This document shows positions 1 to 9,328 of a stretch of 64,000 nt of DNA, in pieces. The DNA is taken from NCBI RefSeq assembly GCF_024721175.1, contig NZ_CP099398.1, forward strand, positions 390,825 to 454,824. Reading direction: 5' to 3'. The stretch's first letter is position 1; each line of letters starts with the position of its first letter. A model generated the notes under the pieces. The model was not told the origin of the DNA, did no database searches, and saw only the letters and a program-made list of their open reading frames with translations. The DNA comes from Rhizobium sp. Pop5. Lineage in GTDB: Bacteria > Pseudomonadota > Alphaproteobacteria > Rhizobiales > Rhizobiaceae. Position numbers and translations under genes: made by a program.

Positions 1-181
1 TGGCGGAAGTGATCATCGGGATGGCCGGGTAAGCGATGGCGTAGCCGATCGCCCAGAGGATCGTCACGTAGAAGGTCCAGATCCACCAGCGCGGCATGGG
101 ATTGTTGAGCTCTTGGATGCCGTCCCATTCATGACCCGTCGTTTCGACGCCGCTCAGTTCATCGATATGCTTTTGCGACAT
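1..181 (-). CDS. fixP: FixP, cbb3 oxidase diheme cytochrome c subunit, N-terminal part
   Basis: This is the first 60 residues of FixP; the gene runs off the left edge. It starts [11 protein letters not shown] and carries the conserved segment around [17 protein letters not shown], followed by one hydrophobic segment (about residues 34-55) that anchors the protein in the inner membrane. In the family two periplasmic heme-c domains follow and pass electrons to FixO and FixN; they lie outside the window. The start codon is 1 base beyond the fixQ stop, so it is translated from the fixNOQP transcript. Identification is by recognisable family sequence and operon position. Confidence 0.93.
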   Translation of the reverse strand, partial: MSQKHIDELSGVETTGHEWDGIQELNNPMPRWWIWTFYVTILWAIGYAIAYPAIPMITSA

Positions 182-182
182 C

Positions 183-335
183 TCAATCGTCCTTCAAGGG
201 AATATCGGCGGCATCTTTGGCCGTCTGCTTGCTACCTGGGCGAAGGGTGAGCATGACCGCGCCGACGAAGAATGCGGCCATTGCCAGGAGGCCCCAGCTG
301 TCGGAGAAGTGTCTCATTGCAGTGTAAGTTTCCAT
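183..335 (-). CDS. fixQ: FixQ, small cbb3 oxidase subunit
   Basis: A 50-residue protein beginning [15 protein letters not shown], with one transmembrane segment (about residues 14-32) and a short charged tail ending IPLKDD. Size and layout match FixQ/CcoQ, the small subunit that stabilises the cbb3 cytochrome oxidase. It lies between fixO and fixP, with 8 bases from the fixO stop and a start for fixP directly after its own stop. Function is taken from the family and operon position. Confidence 0.92.
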   Translation of the reverse strand: METYTAMRHFSDSWGLLAMAAFFVGAVMLTLRPGSKQTAKDAADIPLKDD

Positions 336-343
336 GGATCACC

Positions 344-1078
344 TCACCGGTAGCCGGTCGCGTCGTCATAGGTCGAGAAATTAACCAGCGTTCCGAGCAT
401 CTGCAGGTAGGACACCAGCGCGTCCATCTCGGTCAGCCGGGTTGGATCGCCGTCGAGATCGCCGACATTCGCATTTGGGTAGCGCTTGAGTAGAGCCGCC
501 GTGTCCGCGTTCGGATCGGCCTGGGCTCTCATGTCGGCCTCGGCATTCGCCAGCATGTCGTCGCTGTAAGGCACGCCCACGTCCTCATTGGCCTTGAGGT
601 CCTCTCCGATACTCCTGACCGTCACCTCCTTCTCTTCGAGGAAGGCGTAGCTCGGCATGATTGATTCCGGCACCACGGCCCGCGGATTTGCGAGATGCTG
701 GACGTGCCATTCGTTCGAGTAACGCCCCCCGACGCGGGCCAGATCGGGCCCTGTCCGCTTGGATCCCCATTGGAACGGGTGGTCGTACATCGATTCCGCG
801 GCGAGCGAATAATGGCCGTAACGTTCGACCTCATCACGGAACGGCCGGATCATCTGGCTGTGGCAGAGATAGCAGCCTTCACGGATGTAGATGTTCCGTC
901 CGGCGAGCTCTAGCGGCGTGTAGGGCCGCATGCCTTCCACTTTTTCGATCGTGTTCTGCAGGTAGAACAGCGGTGCGATTTCAACGATGCCGCCAATGCT
1001 GACGACCAGCAGCGAGCCGACCAGAAGAAGCGTCGCGTTCTTCTCGAGGGTCTTATGTTTATCAAGTAACGATGCCAT
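344..1078 (-). CDS. fixO: FixO, cbb3 oxidase monoheme cytochrome c subunit
   Basis: A 244-residue membrane-anchored cytochrome c. The N-terminus has one hydrophobic segment (about residues 15-38), followed by the heme-c attachment motif CYLCH near residue 70 in the context [14 protein letters not shown]. Later M residues in the C-terminal domain (for example around [10 protein letters not shown]) can supply the axial ligand. In the high-affinity cbb3 oxidase FixO carries electrons to the FixN catalytic subunit on the periplasmic side. The gene lies 8 bases after fixN and 8 before fixQ, as in the standard fixNOQP operon. Confidence 0.96.
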   Translation of the reverse strand: MASLLDKHKTLEKNATLLLVGSLLVVSIGGIVEIAPLFYLQNTIEKVEGMRPYTPLELAGRNIYIREGCYLCHSQMIRPFRDEVERYGHYSLAAESMYDHPFQWGSKRTGPDLARVGGRYSNEWHVQHLANPRAVVPESIMPSYAFLEEKEVTVRSIGEDLKANEDVGVPYSDDMLANAEADMRAQADPNADTAALLKRYPNANVGDLDGDPTRLTEMDALVSYLQMLGTLVNFSTYDDATGYR

Positions 1079-1086
1079 GTCTCACC

Positions 1087-2709
1087 TCACTCGGCAGGCT
1101 GTGCCTGGGGCACCAAACTGGTCGGGATTGGCGCTTCGTCGCGCAGGTGGCCGCGGATCGTCATGAACACGTTCCAGGCCATGACGAGGCCACCCGCTAG
1201 GTAGAGTGCTCCGCCGACGGCACGCAGCACGTAATAGGGGATCATCGCCGCGACCGTTTCAGCGAAGGAATAGACGAGGAAGCCCTGGGAATTGTATTCT
1301 CGCCACATCAGCCCCTGCTGGATGCCCGCGACCCAGAGCACCGCGGCGTAGATCACGATCCCGAGCGTCGCGACCCAGAAGTGCCAGTTGACCATCCGCA
1401 GGCTGTAGAGGCGCTCGCGCCCCCACAGTTTCGGCGTCAGGTAGTATATCGCCCCGAAGGTGATCATACCCACCCAGCCAAGTGCTCCGGAATGCACGTG
1501 ACCGATCGTCCATTCGGTATAGTGGCTGAGCGAATTGACCGCCTTTATCGACATCATCGGGCCTTCGAAGGTCGACATCCCATAAAATGCGATGGCGACG
1601 ATCATCATCCGGATGATCGGGTCGGTGCGAATTTTGTCCCAGGCGCCCGAAAGGGTCATCAAACCGTTGATCATGCCGCCCCAGGAGGGCATCCAGAGCA
1701 TGACGGAGAAGACCATTCCGAGCGTCTGCGCCCAGTCAGGCAGCGCCGTGTAATGCAGATGATGCGGGCCGGCCCAGATATACATGAAGATCAGGGCCCA
1801 GAAGTGGATGATCGACAGCCGGTAGGAATAAACCGGCCGGTTGGCCTGCTTCGGCACAAAATAGTACATCATCCCCAGGAAGCCGGCGGTGAGGAAGAAG
1901 CCGACGGCGTTGTGGCCGTACCACCATTGGGTGAGTGCATCCTGGACGCCGGAGAAGAGAGAATAGCTCTTGGAGCCGAGGAACGACGCCGGAACAGCGA
2001 GGTTGTTGACCACATGCAGCATCGCAATGGTGACTATGAAGCTGAGATAGAACCAGTTTGCCACGTAGATATGCGGCTCTTTGCGCTTCAGGATCGTTCC
2101 GAGATAGACGGCCAGATAGGCGACCCAGACGATGGTAAGCCACAGGTCGACGTACCATTCGGGCTCGGCATATTCGCGCGACTGATTGATGCCGATCACG
2201 TAGCCGGTCGCAGCCATCACGATGAACAGCTGGTAGCCCCAGAAGACGAACCAGGCGAGTGTTCCTCCGAAGAGACGCGCGCGACAGGTGCGTTGCACCA
2301 CATAGAAGGATGTCATGATCAGCGCGTTGCCGCCGAAGGCGAAGATCACCGCCGATGTGTGAACCGGCCGCAATCTTCCGAAATTCCAATAGGGCGCGAT
2401 GTTGAGGTCGGGAAAGGCGAGCTGCAGCGCGATGATCACGCCGACGAGGAAGCCGACGACGCCCCAGAACACCGTAGCGATCAGGCCGTAGCGGATTACC
2501 TCGTCGCAATAGCCCGTAAGCTCTGTTTTGCGCTGTTGGCCCGTCGGCGAAAACTCTGCGTTTCTGACAAGCAGCAGCGTTCCCGCAACCAGGCAGAGGC
2601 AAAGTATACCCATATGGACTGCAAACAGATGATCGTGCGCGAATGCGGCCGCGAGCAGCGCCAGAAACGCTGCGACCGCGATCACCATCGTTTCTGTCGT
2701 GTAATTCAT
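1087..2709 (-). CDS. fixN: FixN, cbb3 oxidase catalytic subunit I
   Basis: A 540-residue polytopic protein with about 12 hydrophobic segments. Expected heme-copper oxidase histidines are visible: [15 protein letters not shown] (low-spin heme region), [16 protein letters not shown] (CuB region), AGPHHLHYT (CuB histidine pair) and [17 protein letters not shown] (heme ligands). The enzyme reduces O2 at the very low oxygen of the nodule and pumps protons. It is the first gene of fixNOQP, and an FNR/FixK-type box lies about 90 bp upstream of its start. Length is normal and no damage is seen. A fixK-family pseudogene lies divergently upstream. Confidence 0.97.
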   Translation of the reverse strand: MNYTTETMVIAVAAFLALLAAAFAHDHLFAVHMGILCLCLVAGTLLLVRNAEFSPTGQQRKTELTGYCDEVIRYGLIATVFWGVVGFLVGVIIALQLAFPDLNIAPYWNFGRLRPVHTSAVIFAFGGNALIMTSFYVVQRTCRARLFGGTLAWFVFWGYQLFIVMAATGYVIGINQSREYAEPEWYVDLWLTIVWVAYLAVYLGTILKRKEPHIYVANWFYLSFIVTIAMLHVVNNLAVPASFLGSKSYSLFSGVQDALTQWWYGHNAVGFFLTAGFLGMMYYFVPKQANRPVYSYRLSIIHFWALIFMYIWAGPHHLHYTALPDWAQTLGMVFSVMLWMPSWGGMINGLMTLSGAWDKIRTDPIIRMMIVAIAFYGMSTFEGPMMSIKAVNSLSHYTEWTIGHVHSGALGWVGMITFGAIYYLTPKLWGRERLYSLRMVNWHFWVATLGIVIYAAVLWVAGIQQGLMWREYNSQGFLVYSFAETVAAMIPYYVLRAVGGALYLAGGLVMAWNVFMTIRGHLRDEAPIPTSLVPQAQPAE

Positions 2710-2797
2710 GATGTCGTCTCCAGTGCGCAGACGACCGCCTCGCGGCCGGCTTTCTCGGATTTCGAGGCAGGACTGTCACGAAGACGGGAACGGCTCC

Positions 2798-2811
2798 TTG
2801 ATCTACATCAA
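2798..2811 (-). promoter_or_regulatory. Anaerobox (FNR/FixK-type site) of fixNOQP
   Basis: TTGATCTACATCAA is a perfect TTGAT-N4-ATCAA palindrome 89 bp upstream of the fixN start. Such boxes bind FixK/FnrN and activate fixNOQP under microaerobic conditions. The site is symmetric; orientation is assigned from fixN. Confidence 0.92.
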
Positions 2812-2939
2812 CAAGCGGACTGGAAGCGGTGGACGAACCGACGTTGTTACACTCTGTTGCAAACTTCCCCCTTTGGCACCGCCCGCTTACTCCCGTGTGA
2901 CGCAGCTGCTTTCTACCGCACCCACTGCCACAAGGGGCG

Positions 2940-3660
2940 ATGAAGATGCTGTGCAGAACAACCACGCGTTCGACAATGGCGCGAAGGGGCGCGAAGCCAT
3001 ACATGCCGGCCAATCCCTCTCTTCGCTGTTCGTAGGCTCGGCGGCCGAGGCCGTCGCAGCCGGTAAGGCGATTTGGTGGGAGGGTGATAAGCAACCATCT
3101 TGTCCAGGTGGAAGAAGGTGTCGTGCGCCTGCTTCGTATCATCGGCGAAAGATCGTCGGGTGATAATCGCTCTTCAATTCGCCGGCGATCTCAACGGCGC
3201 GTCGCTGCAAAACGATTTCCTATTTACGGCTGAGGCCGTCACGAAATGCAAGATCCGCCGGATATCGCACATGAGTTTCCACGGGGAAGTCGCTCGGTCT
3301 AATGCGCTCGCTCGACCTAGCTCTCGTTGCTCTGGCAGGAGGCGGCCGCTTCGCATGAACAGATGGTGCTGTTGCCGAAGAAGAACGCCGAGGAGCGCCC
3401 CTGCAGCTTCATCGTGAAGCTTGCATTCCGGCGCAACCCGCGTCCGCCAAGGTCCGTTGCGCGTTTCCATGAATCGTCAAGACATTGCGGATCATCTCGG
3501 CCTGACCATTGAGACCCTGGCCCACACCGTTACGAAACTTGCGTCGCGCAACATCGTTATTCCCGAGGGCAGGCACGACCTGCGGAACGTCAATCTTGCC
3601 CGCTGGTACGGTTATCGGGCGACACTGATGATTTTTCCGAGGATTTCTGTCAGAGGGTAA
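2940..3660 (+). pseudogene. fixK: fixK/fnrN-family regulator, decayed by several frameshifts
   Basis: Pieces of a Crp/Fnr-family regulator follow in order on the plus strand but in different frames: AGKAIWWEGDK near 3060, a VQVEEGVVRLLRIIGE stretch near 3105, IIALQFAGDLNGASLQNDF then LFTAEAVTKCKIRRISHMSFH (about 3160-3285), HEQMVLLPKKNAEERPCSF (about 3355-3415), and the DNA-binding helix region [16 protein letters not shown] then [14 protein letters not shown] (about 3470-3560). The order matches the cyclic-nucleotide-binding-like domain followed by the HTH. At least three frame changes and stop codons rule out a full protein. It sits divergent from fixNOQP, where a fixK would normally lie. 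A functional FixK/FnrN must be encoded elsewhere if the boxes here are used. Confidence 0.85.
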
Positions 3661-3888
3661 ACCTCAACACACGCGACAAGCCGCGGGATCGACATTCATG
3701 CCCTCCGCGAACTTCTCGACGCGATATGAGCTCAGTCACGGCAATCCTAAGCTGTTCAGCAGCGCCGACGTTCGCCGAGCGTGCTTGTCCTTCGGTGATT
3801 CCTACATCGCTTGCAGGCTGCCATGTCCCTCGCAAGGGCGCTGGGCAAGCAGGCAAAAATTGGGACCTTCTGCCTTTTTTCCCCGAAT

Positions 3889-3902
3889 TTGACGGGCGTC
3901 AA
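3889..3902 (+). promoter_or_regulatory. FNR/FixK-type box upstream of pseudoazurin
   Basis: TTGACGGGCGTCAA is a perfect dyad of the TTGAC-N4-GTCAA form, a common variant of the anaerobox. It ends 72 bp before the pseudoazurin start, a suitable place for activation. Assignment rests on motif and position. Confidence 0.72.
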
Positions 3903-3974
3903 AGAGCCCAATTCCGGCATCTGCTAAGACACATTCATGAGGCTGATTGGGTCTCGCAGAAAAGGAGCTTGCAA

Positions 3975-4418
3975 ATGCGGTTAAAATTCGGTCTGATCGC
4001 TGCAGCGGCAGCCTTGATTGTTTCGGCAGCGCCGTTGATGGCGGCCGACCACCAGGTTCGGATGCTCAACAAAGGCACGGAAGGCGCGATGGTGTTCGAG
4101 CCTGGCTTCCTGAAGATCGCCCCCGGCGACACCGTCACCTTCATCCCCACCGACAAGGGCCACAACGTCGAAACCTTCAAAGGCCTCATTCCGGATGGCG
4201 TTGCCGACTTCAAGTCAAAGCCGAATGAGCTATATCGCGCGAAATTCGATGTTCCAGGCGTCTATGTCCTGAAATGCACCCCACATTCCGGCATGGGCAT
4301 GGTTGCCCTGATCCAGGTGGGTGACAGTCCGCCCAATCTCGAAGCGATCAAGACTGCAAAGGTGCCGAACATGGTGCGCAAGCGGCTCGATGCCGACCTC
4401 ACAAACATCACCCAGTGA
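3975..4418 (+). CDS. azu: Pseudoazurin, periplasmic blue copper protein
   Basis: A 147-residue precursor. A Sec signal peptide (about residues 1-23, ending PLMA) precedes a cupredoxin domain. The type 1 copper ligands are visible: His in DKGHNVETF, then Cys, His and Met in [11 protein letters not shown]. It shuttles electrons in the periplasm, in the family to copper nitrite reductase or other terminal reductases; no such enzyme is in the window. The ATG at 3975 is chosen because AAAGGAG lies 7 bases upstream and it begins the signal peptide; a longer reading frame from 3726 is open but lacks coding character. An FNR-type box upstream suggests low-oxygen expression. Confidence 0.93.
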   Translation: MRLKFGLIAAAAALIVSAAPLMAADHQVRMLNKGTEGAMVFEPGFLKIAPGDTVTFIPTDKGHNVETFKGLIPDGVADFKSKPNELYRAKFDVPGVYVLKCTPHSGMGMVALIQVGDSPPNLEAIKTAKVPNMVRKRLDADLTNITQ

Positions 4419-5381
4419 GACACAGCAGGTGCGGATGACCGCGCAGCCCATGACGATGGCTTTCGTGGCAGCTGTTTGCCTCGCCAGGAGCAGCTGATGC
4501 TCAGTGAGCATCGAGCAGAGCCAGGCGCTGTCAGGCAAGACGTCCAAGGCAGTGGTCGGACACGGTTGTCGGCAAAGCCGATGCCGAAACCTGGTGGGAC
4601 CGTCGAGAAAGTGAATGTGGCCTGTGAAAAGAGCTATGATCTGCACGGCAGACCTGTGAAGGAACGCGTGGGCAAGATCACTAGCCCGGCGGCAATCTCG
4701 CTGACGACGAATATAACGAGGTCGTTTTTTTGCGCGGCAGTCGCGAAGGAGATGCCAGCCAAAACCCGGGGTCTCGTTCTGGTTACCCAAGAATTGCACG
4801 GAAGGCGCCGTCGAACGTTTGATCGAAATCCCCGCGGCAGGCAAGTCCTACAACTAGGAGACCCCTGCCTCGTCCTTCGACGTGCTCGAACAACCGCGTT
4901 CGTGAGAGGGCGAGAGCCGTCGATCATGGCGCTCGGTAGCTCACCTCGCGAAAAGGCTCCTTCAGGCGCCTGCGCGGCCGCCATAATCGCGATGGGCACA
5001 ACTCTGCGGACCGACGCTTGCCCACGCCACCTTAAAGGTTCGACGTCAGTCGCCAACGATACCCTGGGCCGGGGCCTGCCGAGATCGAGCTGTATTTGAA
5101 TGAGCCGAAAAGCTCGACGATAACGACCTCGACGTCCAGGCGGTGATACGGGCGCCCATCTACTTGTGACAGGGCGGCCCGATGACCGTATTTGTGAGTG
5201 CGCCCGCCCTGCTTCACACGAACTAGCGACGTCGATCCTCCTCGACGTGCCGTTGTCGACGGGACTCCTGGGAAGATAACTGCAGGGTCCTCGATCGAGA
5301 AACGGGAACTCGATGTCTTCTCGCGCGGCCTTTGATGCGTTTCGTGTCGCCGGAACCGATGCACACTTCCGGCGACAAGTA
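4419..5381. other. 963 bp without a recognisable gene
   Basis: Between the pseudoazurin and hemN stops long frames are open on both strands, as expected at this GC content, but none shows a known domain, a good ribosome site or consistent family sequence. It may be decayed coding sequence; no remnant could be assigned. Confidence 0.5.
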
Positions 5382-6734
5382 CTAGGCTGCCTTGCTGTGC
5401 GTGTGCCCGTGCGAGCTAAAATAGGCGTCGAATGCCGCCGCGACTGCACGGACCATGAAGCGCGCCTCCTCGCATACGACAATCCGCTCACCGCTGATCG
5501 TCACGACGCCGTCGGCCATGAGCTCGCCGAGACGGTCGTTGCGCTCGACAAGGAAGCCGGTGTCGAAACCCGATCCGCTGCTCAACTGGCCGAGATCGGC
5601 TTCGAAATCGCACATCAGCCTCTCGATGACCCTCGCCCGAAGCTTGTCCTCCTCGCTGAGAAGATATCCCTTGGCGGTCGGCAGCACCCCGAAGGCAATT
5701 CGCTCGGCATAGAGGCCGAGAGGCACGTGGTTCTGCATATAGCCGGCCGGCAGCCGCCCGATCGCAGATGCGCCGAGGCCGATCAGGCTATCGCAATCAT
5801 CCGTGGTATAGCCCTGGAAGTTTCTCCTCAGCGTTCTGTTGCGCGCGGCGAGCGCCAACTGATCGTTCGGCAGTGCAAAATGATCGAGCCCAATGCGCAG
5901 ATATCCGGCCTTCTGGAGCTCCTCGGCGATCACTTCCGCCTGCTCGTTCCGCTGTTTTGCGTCCGGCAGCGATGCTTCGTCGATCAGGCGCTGATGTTTC
6001 TTAAAAGCGGGTATGTGAGCGTAACCGAAAACGGCGAAACGTTCGGGACGCAGTTCTGCAGCCAGCCGGACCGTCTCGATGCAAGATTGGACAGTCTGTT
6101 TCGGAAGGCCATAAATTAGGTCGAAGTTGATGCTGCTGACGCCTGCTGAGCGCAACCCGGCGACCGCCCTTTCCGTCTGCTCAAAGGATTGCAGCCGCTT
6201 GATACCGGCCTGCACGATCGGATCGTAGCTCTGGACGCCGAGGCTTGCGCGGTCGACGCCGTTTTCGGCGAGCGCATCGATCATGGGGGCGACCAATGTG
6301 CGAGGGTCGATCTCGACTGCGACGCCGGCTTTCGCTTCAAACGTGAAGGCACTCCTGAGCTTTGCCATTAGAGCCGAAAATTCCTGCGGCTTCATGACCG
6401 ACGGCGTGCCGCCGCCGAAATGCACGTACTTGACGGGCACGTCGTTTCCGGCCGCAAAAGAGACGAGCTCGATCTCTTCCTTCATCACGTCGAGATAGTC
6501 GGCGACCGGAGCGTCTTGCCGGGTGATGGTCGTGTGGCAGCCGCAGTACCAGCATATCGAACGGCAGAACGGGACGTGGAGATAAACCGAAACCGGGCCA
6601 GCCGCGGCGATATGGGCGAGATTGCCGGCATATTCATCCGGCCCCACGGCTGCAGAAAAAGCCGCCGCCGTCGGGTAACTCGTATAACGCGGAACCCGCG
6701 CATCGCCGTATTTGGCGATCAGATCATCAGACAT
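5382..6734 (-). CDS. hemN: Oxygen-independent coproporphyrinogen III oxidase
   Basis: A 450-residue radical SAM enzyme of the HemN family. The cluster motif is CRSICWYCGC (C-x3-C-x2-C) near residue 60, preceded by YLHVPFC. Further family segments are VHFGGGTPSVM, the region around SLGVQSYDP, and FDLIYGLPKQT. It oxidatively decarboxylates coproporphyrinogen III to protoporphyrinogen IX without O2, supplying heme for cytochromes such as FixNOP in microaerobic cells. The ATG at 6734 is preferred over a TTG at 6752 because AAGGGA lies 7 bases upstream. An imperfect FNR-type box lies 57 bp upstream. The gene is intact and convergent with pseudoazurin. Confidence 0.95.
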   Translation of the reverse strand: MSDDLIAKYGDARVPRYTSYPTAAAFSAAVGPDEYAGNLAHIAAAGPVSVYLHVPFCRSICWYCGCHTTITRQDAPVADYLDVMKEEIELVSFAAGNDVPVKYVHFGGGTPSVMKPQEFSALMAKLRSAFTFEAKAGVAVEIDPRTLVAPMIDALAENGVDRASLGVQSYDPIVQAGIKRLQSFEQTERAVAGLRSAGVSSINFDLIYGLPKQTVQSCIETVRLAAELRPERFAVFGYAHIPAFKKHQRLIDEASLPDAKQRNEQAEVIAEELQKAGYLRIGLDHFALPNDQLALAARNRTLRRNFQGYTTDDCDSLIGLGASAIGRLPAGYMQNHVPLGLYAERIAFGVLPTAKGYLLSEEDKLRARVIERLMCDFEADLGQLSSGSGFDTGFLVERNDRLGELMADGVVTISGERIVVCEEARFMVRAVAAAFDAYFSSHGHTHSKAA

Positions 6735-6790
6735 TTTCGCATCCCTTTTCAAAACAGGATGCTTTATGACCTCCGGCCGCGCCGGCTTCC

Positions 6791-6804
6791 TTGTCCCAAA
6801 TCAA
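6791..6804 (-). promoter_or_regulatory. Imperfect FNR/FixK-type box upstream of hemN
   Basis: Read on the minus strand the site is TTGATTTGGGACAA: one half is the consensus TTGAT, the other (GACAA) differs in two bases from ATCAA. Its position 57 bp before the hemN start supports FixK/FnrN control, as known for rhizobial hemN genes. Confidence 0.55.
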
Positions 6805-6969
6805 TGATGACGTCTCAGGCCAGAATCAGCCGGATCTTTGTCCGCTGTGAAAGTCAGCACTTTCGAACCCGCCTAACATCTCGTTCTGACATGGGTCGAG
6901 CCGCGGTCCCGGCTGTTCGAAGAGACGTGCCACAAGGAAATGAGCAAGAATGACTGATACGCAAAACGG

Positions 6970-7441
6970 GTGAAACAAATTGGTGTCCGCGTGCTGTCGC
7001 CGGTCGAGCCATCCCACGGTTTCGGCTCGCTCCATGCGCTGGCCCCCGGCGATAGTTTGTTGATCGCCAGTGGAACTGGTGCCGGCCTAACGGCGGGAAT
7101 CTCGAGCGAAGCCTACCGAAACGCGGAAGTCGTGGTCGTTTTCCAATTCCACAGGCCCTCGCCGCGGCCGCCGACGTGATCGTCAAGGTGCGCCTCGATC
7201 AATGAGGTCGCCCTGCTGTCGCCTGAAAAGACGCTAATCGCTTTCTTCTATCCCGCAGCCAACAATGAGTTGCTCAAGCGGGCTCTGCATTCGGGCGCGA
7301 ATATAAGCGCCATAGACATGGTCCCGCGCATCAGCCGTGCACAGAAGATGAATGGGAAAGATCGGGGTTACCGGGCGGTCATCGAAGCGAGTGCGAACTT
7401 CAGGTGTTTCTTCACCGGGCAGATCACCGCGCGGTATTTCT
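6970..7441 (+). pseudogene. pntA: pntA relic (NAD(P) transhydrogenase alpha subunit)
   Basis: The N-terminal part of PntA/alanine dehydrogenase-type sequence is recognisable in two frames: LLIASGTGAGLTAGISSEAY then ADVIVKV, followed by VALLSPEKTLIAFFYPAANN, AIDMVPRISRAQKM and GYRAVIEASANF. PntA is normally about 370-510 residues; this stops after FFTGQITA and has at least one frameshift plus an internal deletion after RAQKM. The phasin duplication begins directly behind it, which suggests the break arose by recombination there. Confidence 0.82.
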
Positions 7442-7456
7442 AGGGTCTCCTCAGTT

Positions 7457-7912
7457 TTACGTCGCCTTGAGGTCCGTCAGCACCTTGTCAAAAGCATCCT
7501 TGACCGGCTTTGAGATTTCCTCCACCGCCCTGCTTGAGAGCACCCGGACTTCCTTGGCGTGCTGCAAACTTGTCTCAACGCGCTTGCGGAAAAAGGTCGA
7601 CTGCTGTTCGAGGATCTGCGACGGCGAATTCGCGCCCAGCAAAGCTTGCAAATGTGAGAAGCTGGCCTCGGCGTCGGCCTGCAGTGCAGCGATCGTCTTC
7701 CACCACAATTCGTTGCCGAATAGACTTGTCGTTTCGAGGATCGGAGGCAGCATTTTCTGTGTCGCTTCAGCGCCGGACGCAAGTTTCAAAAGAGCCTCTG
7801 TCACCTTCTTGTTCCCCTTTTCAACAGATGCGCCGAACTGATCTGGCACCTTGAGCGACGATGACCCCGGGTTTTCGATCGTTTCAAAGGATCTTTCGGA
7901 AATCTTGGTCAT
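7457..7912 (-). CDS. Phasin-family protein, copy 1
   Basis: A 151-residue protein of the phasin type: no signal peptide, an amphipathic helical centre (KQVTEALLKLASGAEATQ-like segment, then LQADAEASFSHLQALLG) and a C-terminal helix ending EEISKPVKDAFDKVL. Phasins coat polyhydroxybutyrate granules, the carbon store of many bacteroids. A sigma54 -24/-12 promoter lies about 185 bp upstream. The copy at 55896-56351 encodes almost the same protein, differing at a few positions such as SSS versus SSP. Start chosen at the ATG preceded by AAGGAAAATGCA, shared by both copies. Confidence 0.85.
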   Translation of the reverse strand: MTKISERSFETIENPGSSSLKVPDQFGASVEKGNKKVTEALLKLASGAEATQKMLPPILETTSLFGNELWWKTIAALQADAEASFSHLQALLGANSPSQILEQQSTFFRKRVETSLQHAKEVRVLSSRAVEEISKPVKDAFDKVLTDLKAT

Positions 7913-8095
7913 TGCATTTTCCTTCTCTTTGAGTTGGTTGCAAGCTGTGACATCGGGATTGACCCTTCCGCCGGCGGATGCATGGCCGCTTGGTAGAACG
8001 CGGATCCGATGACGAACGGTCAGGTGGCCTCCGTTCCGTTCGTTTCATGAACCGGCATCATGCAGACTGCTTTCTGCCGCTTGTAACCAGGGATC

Positions 8096-8111
8096 AGCAA
8101 ACACCATGCCA
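8096..8111 (-). promoter_or_regulatory. Sigma54 promoter of phasin copy 1
   Basis: On the minus strand TGGCATGGTGTTTGCT has GG and GC separated by exactly 10 bases, the -24/-12 signature. The same 16 bases recur at the second copy (55692-55707). An upstream dyad (CGACATTT, 5-base spacer, AAATGTCG; 8250-8270) is also kept; no perfect NifA site was found. Confidence 0.78.
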
Positions 8112-8293
8112 ACTGCTCCGACGCGCCAAGAAGATGATTTTCTTTTATCAATGGGCGGGTTGAGGGCAGGTTGATGTGTATTTGACGGAGAGACCGGCGA
8201 ACAAAACGTTCCAATCACGACAAACCTGACAAAAGTGGCGGATGCCCGACATTTGCGAGAAATGTCGACGGTTGCGCTGGGGACAAGGGAATT

Positions 8294-8786
8294 AGCATGT
8301 AATTCAACCGCGCTCAGGATCGTCCTGTGTCGGATCGTATTGAGCCTGCGGGGTGGAAAGTGGCGTTGCGGTCCTCGCCGCAAGTGCCTCCGTCAGCTGC
8401 GCACTGGTGCTTACCTTGACGGTCAGCTTGCGCGAGACATTGCGTGCAATTGCAGTGCCTTCTTTGCACCGGCCGCCATTGATTAGAACCGCCGCATCCG
8501 CGGATCAGGCATGGGACACGAACGGCACGATCTGTGGCGATCCAATCGCGGGGCATCTGCCTTGGCAACCGGATAAGTTCATCGCCGAGGGCGACGAGAC
8601 AGCGATCGCCACTTCGCGCTTTTAAAAAAGTCCTATTGAAAGAAGCGACGAACTAGCCACCATCGCAGCGCTAACTTTGTGGATGGAATGCCACACGAAG
8701 TAACTACGTTCGTTCGTTTGCGCAGACGACGAGCAGCAGGAGACAACAAACGATCTGAAGGTAACAGCGTTGACTTGTTCGCGAGA
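8294..8786. other. 493 bp with no clear gene
   Basis: Lies between the phasin duplication and fdxB. A short plus-strand reading ending around WQPDKFIAEGDET recalls the tail of a SnoaL/NTF2-like protein but is too short and lacks a start. No promoter or terminator could be assigned with confidence. Confidence 0.45.
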
Positions 8787-9104
8787 TCACGCAGTAACCT
8801 TGTCTGCCGCGACATGGGTCTGACAGTTCTTCGGGCAGACGCGCGCGCAGGCGCCGCAACCAATGCAGCGGCCGGCCTCATCGACAACCATGATCATACG
8901 ATTGAGCTCGCCATCGAAGTCTTCCTCCTCGTCGTCGCAGATGCCGAGGATTTCACCCGCTTCACCGACGCCATAGAGGTGCATGACTTCGCGAGAGCAG
9001 GCTTTGAAGCATCGGCCACAGCCGATGCAGGTTGTAGCATCGATGCAGGTCAGGTACTCCGGCACCCAGCTGGAGCCGTCGCGCGTGACGAAAGGGCCAG
9101 TCAT
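8787..9104 (-). CDS. fdxB: FdxB, 2[4Fe-4S] ferredoxin of the nif operon
   Basis: A 105-residue ferredoxin with two cluster motifs: CIGCGRCFKAC near residue 25 and CIGCGACARVCPKNC near residue 80. The spacer between them is long and acidic, as in FdxB-type (ferredoxin III) proteins linked to nitrogen fixation. It probably supplies electrons for cofactor assembly or nitrogenase support. It overlaps the end of the upstream DUF683 gene by 4 bases, so the two are translationally coupled, and it is the last gene of the nifHDK-linked run. Confidence 0.93.
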   Translation of the reverse strand: MTGPFVTRDGSSWVPEYLTCIDATTCIGCGRCFKACSREVMHLYGVGEAGEILGICDDEEEDFDGELNRMIMVVDEAGRCIGCGACARVCPKNCQTHVAADKVTA

Positions 9105-9304
9105 CGTGAATTCTCCAATGCAGCGAGCTCTTCCTTCGCAGCGTTCAACTCGGCGAAGGCGTCGAACGTCTCTCCTGCAATGGTCTTGATTCTAGCCCAA
9201 TTAATCGGAAGGTCCTCGGCAAGATCGTGCAACTCCATCTTCGCAGCGGCGGCGCGGGACTGCAGCTTGCGGACCTTCTTCAGCTGCTCCACAATGTCTG
9301 ACAT
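9101..9304 (-). CDS. DUF683 (CCE_0567-type) small nif-associated protein
   Basis: A 67-residue, largely helical protein (KKVRKLQSRAAAAKMELHDL then AEDLPINWARI). Small proteins of this family are found between the NifX-associated DUF269 protein and a ferredoxin in nif operons; their role is unknown, possibly FeMo-cofactor trafficking. It overlaps fdxB by 4 bases and follows the DUF269 gene by 24 bases. No sign of damage. Confidence 0.9.
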   Translation of the reverse strand: MSDIVEQLKKVRKLQSRAAAAKMELHDLAEDLPINWARIKTIAGETFDAFAELNAAKEELAALENSR

Positions 9305-9328
9305 GATCTCTTTCCTCGAAAATTGATT

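Larger units (their letters stand above)
7456..8293 (-). repeat. Phasin-region duplication, copy 1 (inverted relative to 55510-56352)
   Basis: About 840 bp covering the phasin gene, its leader, a sigma54 promoter and an upstream dyad recurs at 55510-56352 in opposite orientation with only scattered differences. Similarity stops abruptly at GGGAATT on one side and just past the phasin stop on the other. Confidence 0.92.

Noticed and set aside
1381..2943. 520-codon frame on the plus strand opposite fixN
   Set aside because: GC-rich shadow of fixN; the fixN protein on the other strand is complete and conserved.
4634..5491. 285-codon minus-strand frame between pseudoazurin and hemN
   Set aside because: Arg/Ser/Pro-rich noise composition, no ribosome site or family; overlaps the 3' end of hemN.
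8250..8270. Dyad upstream of phasin read as a NifA site
   Set aside because: Arms are ACA...TGT with 11 bases between, the inverse of TGT-N10-ACA; listed as an unknown dyad instead.
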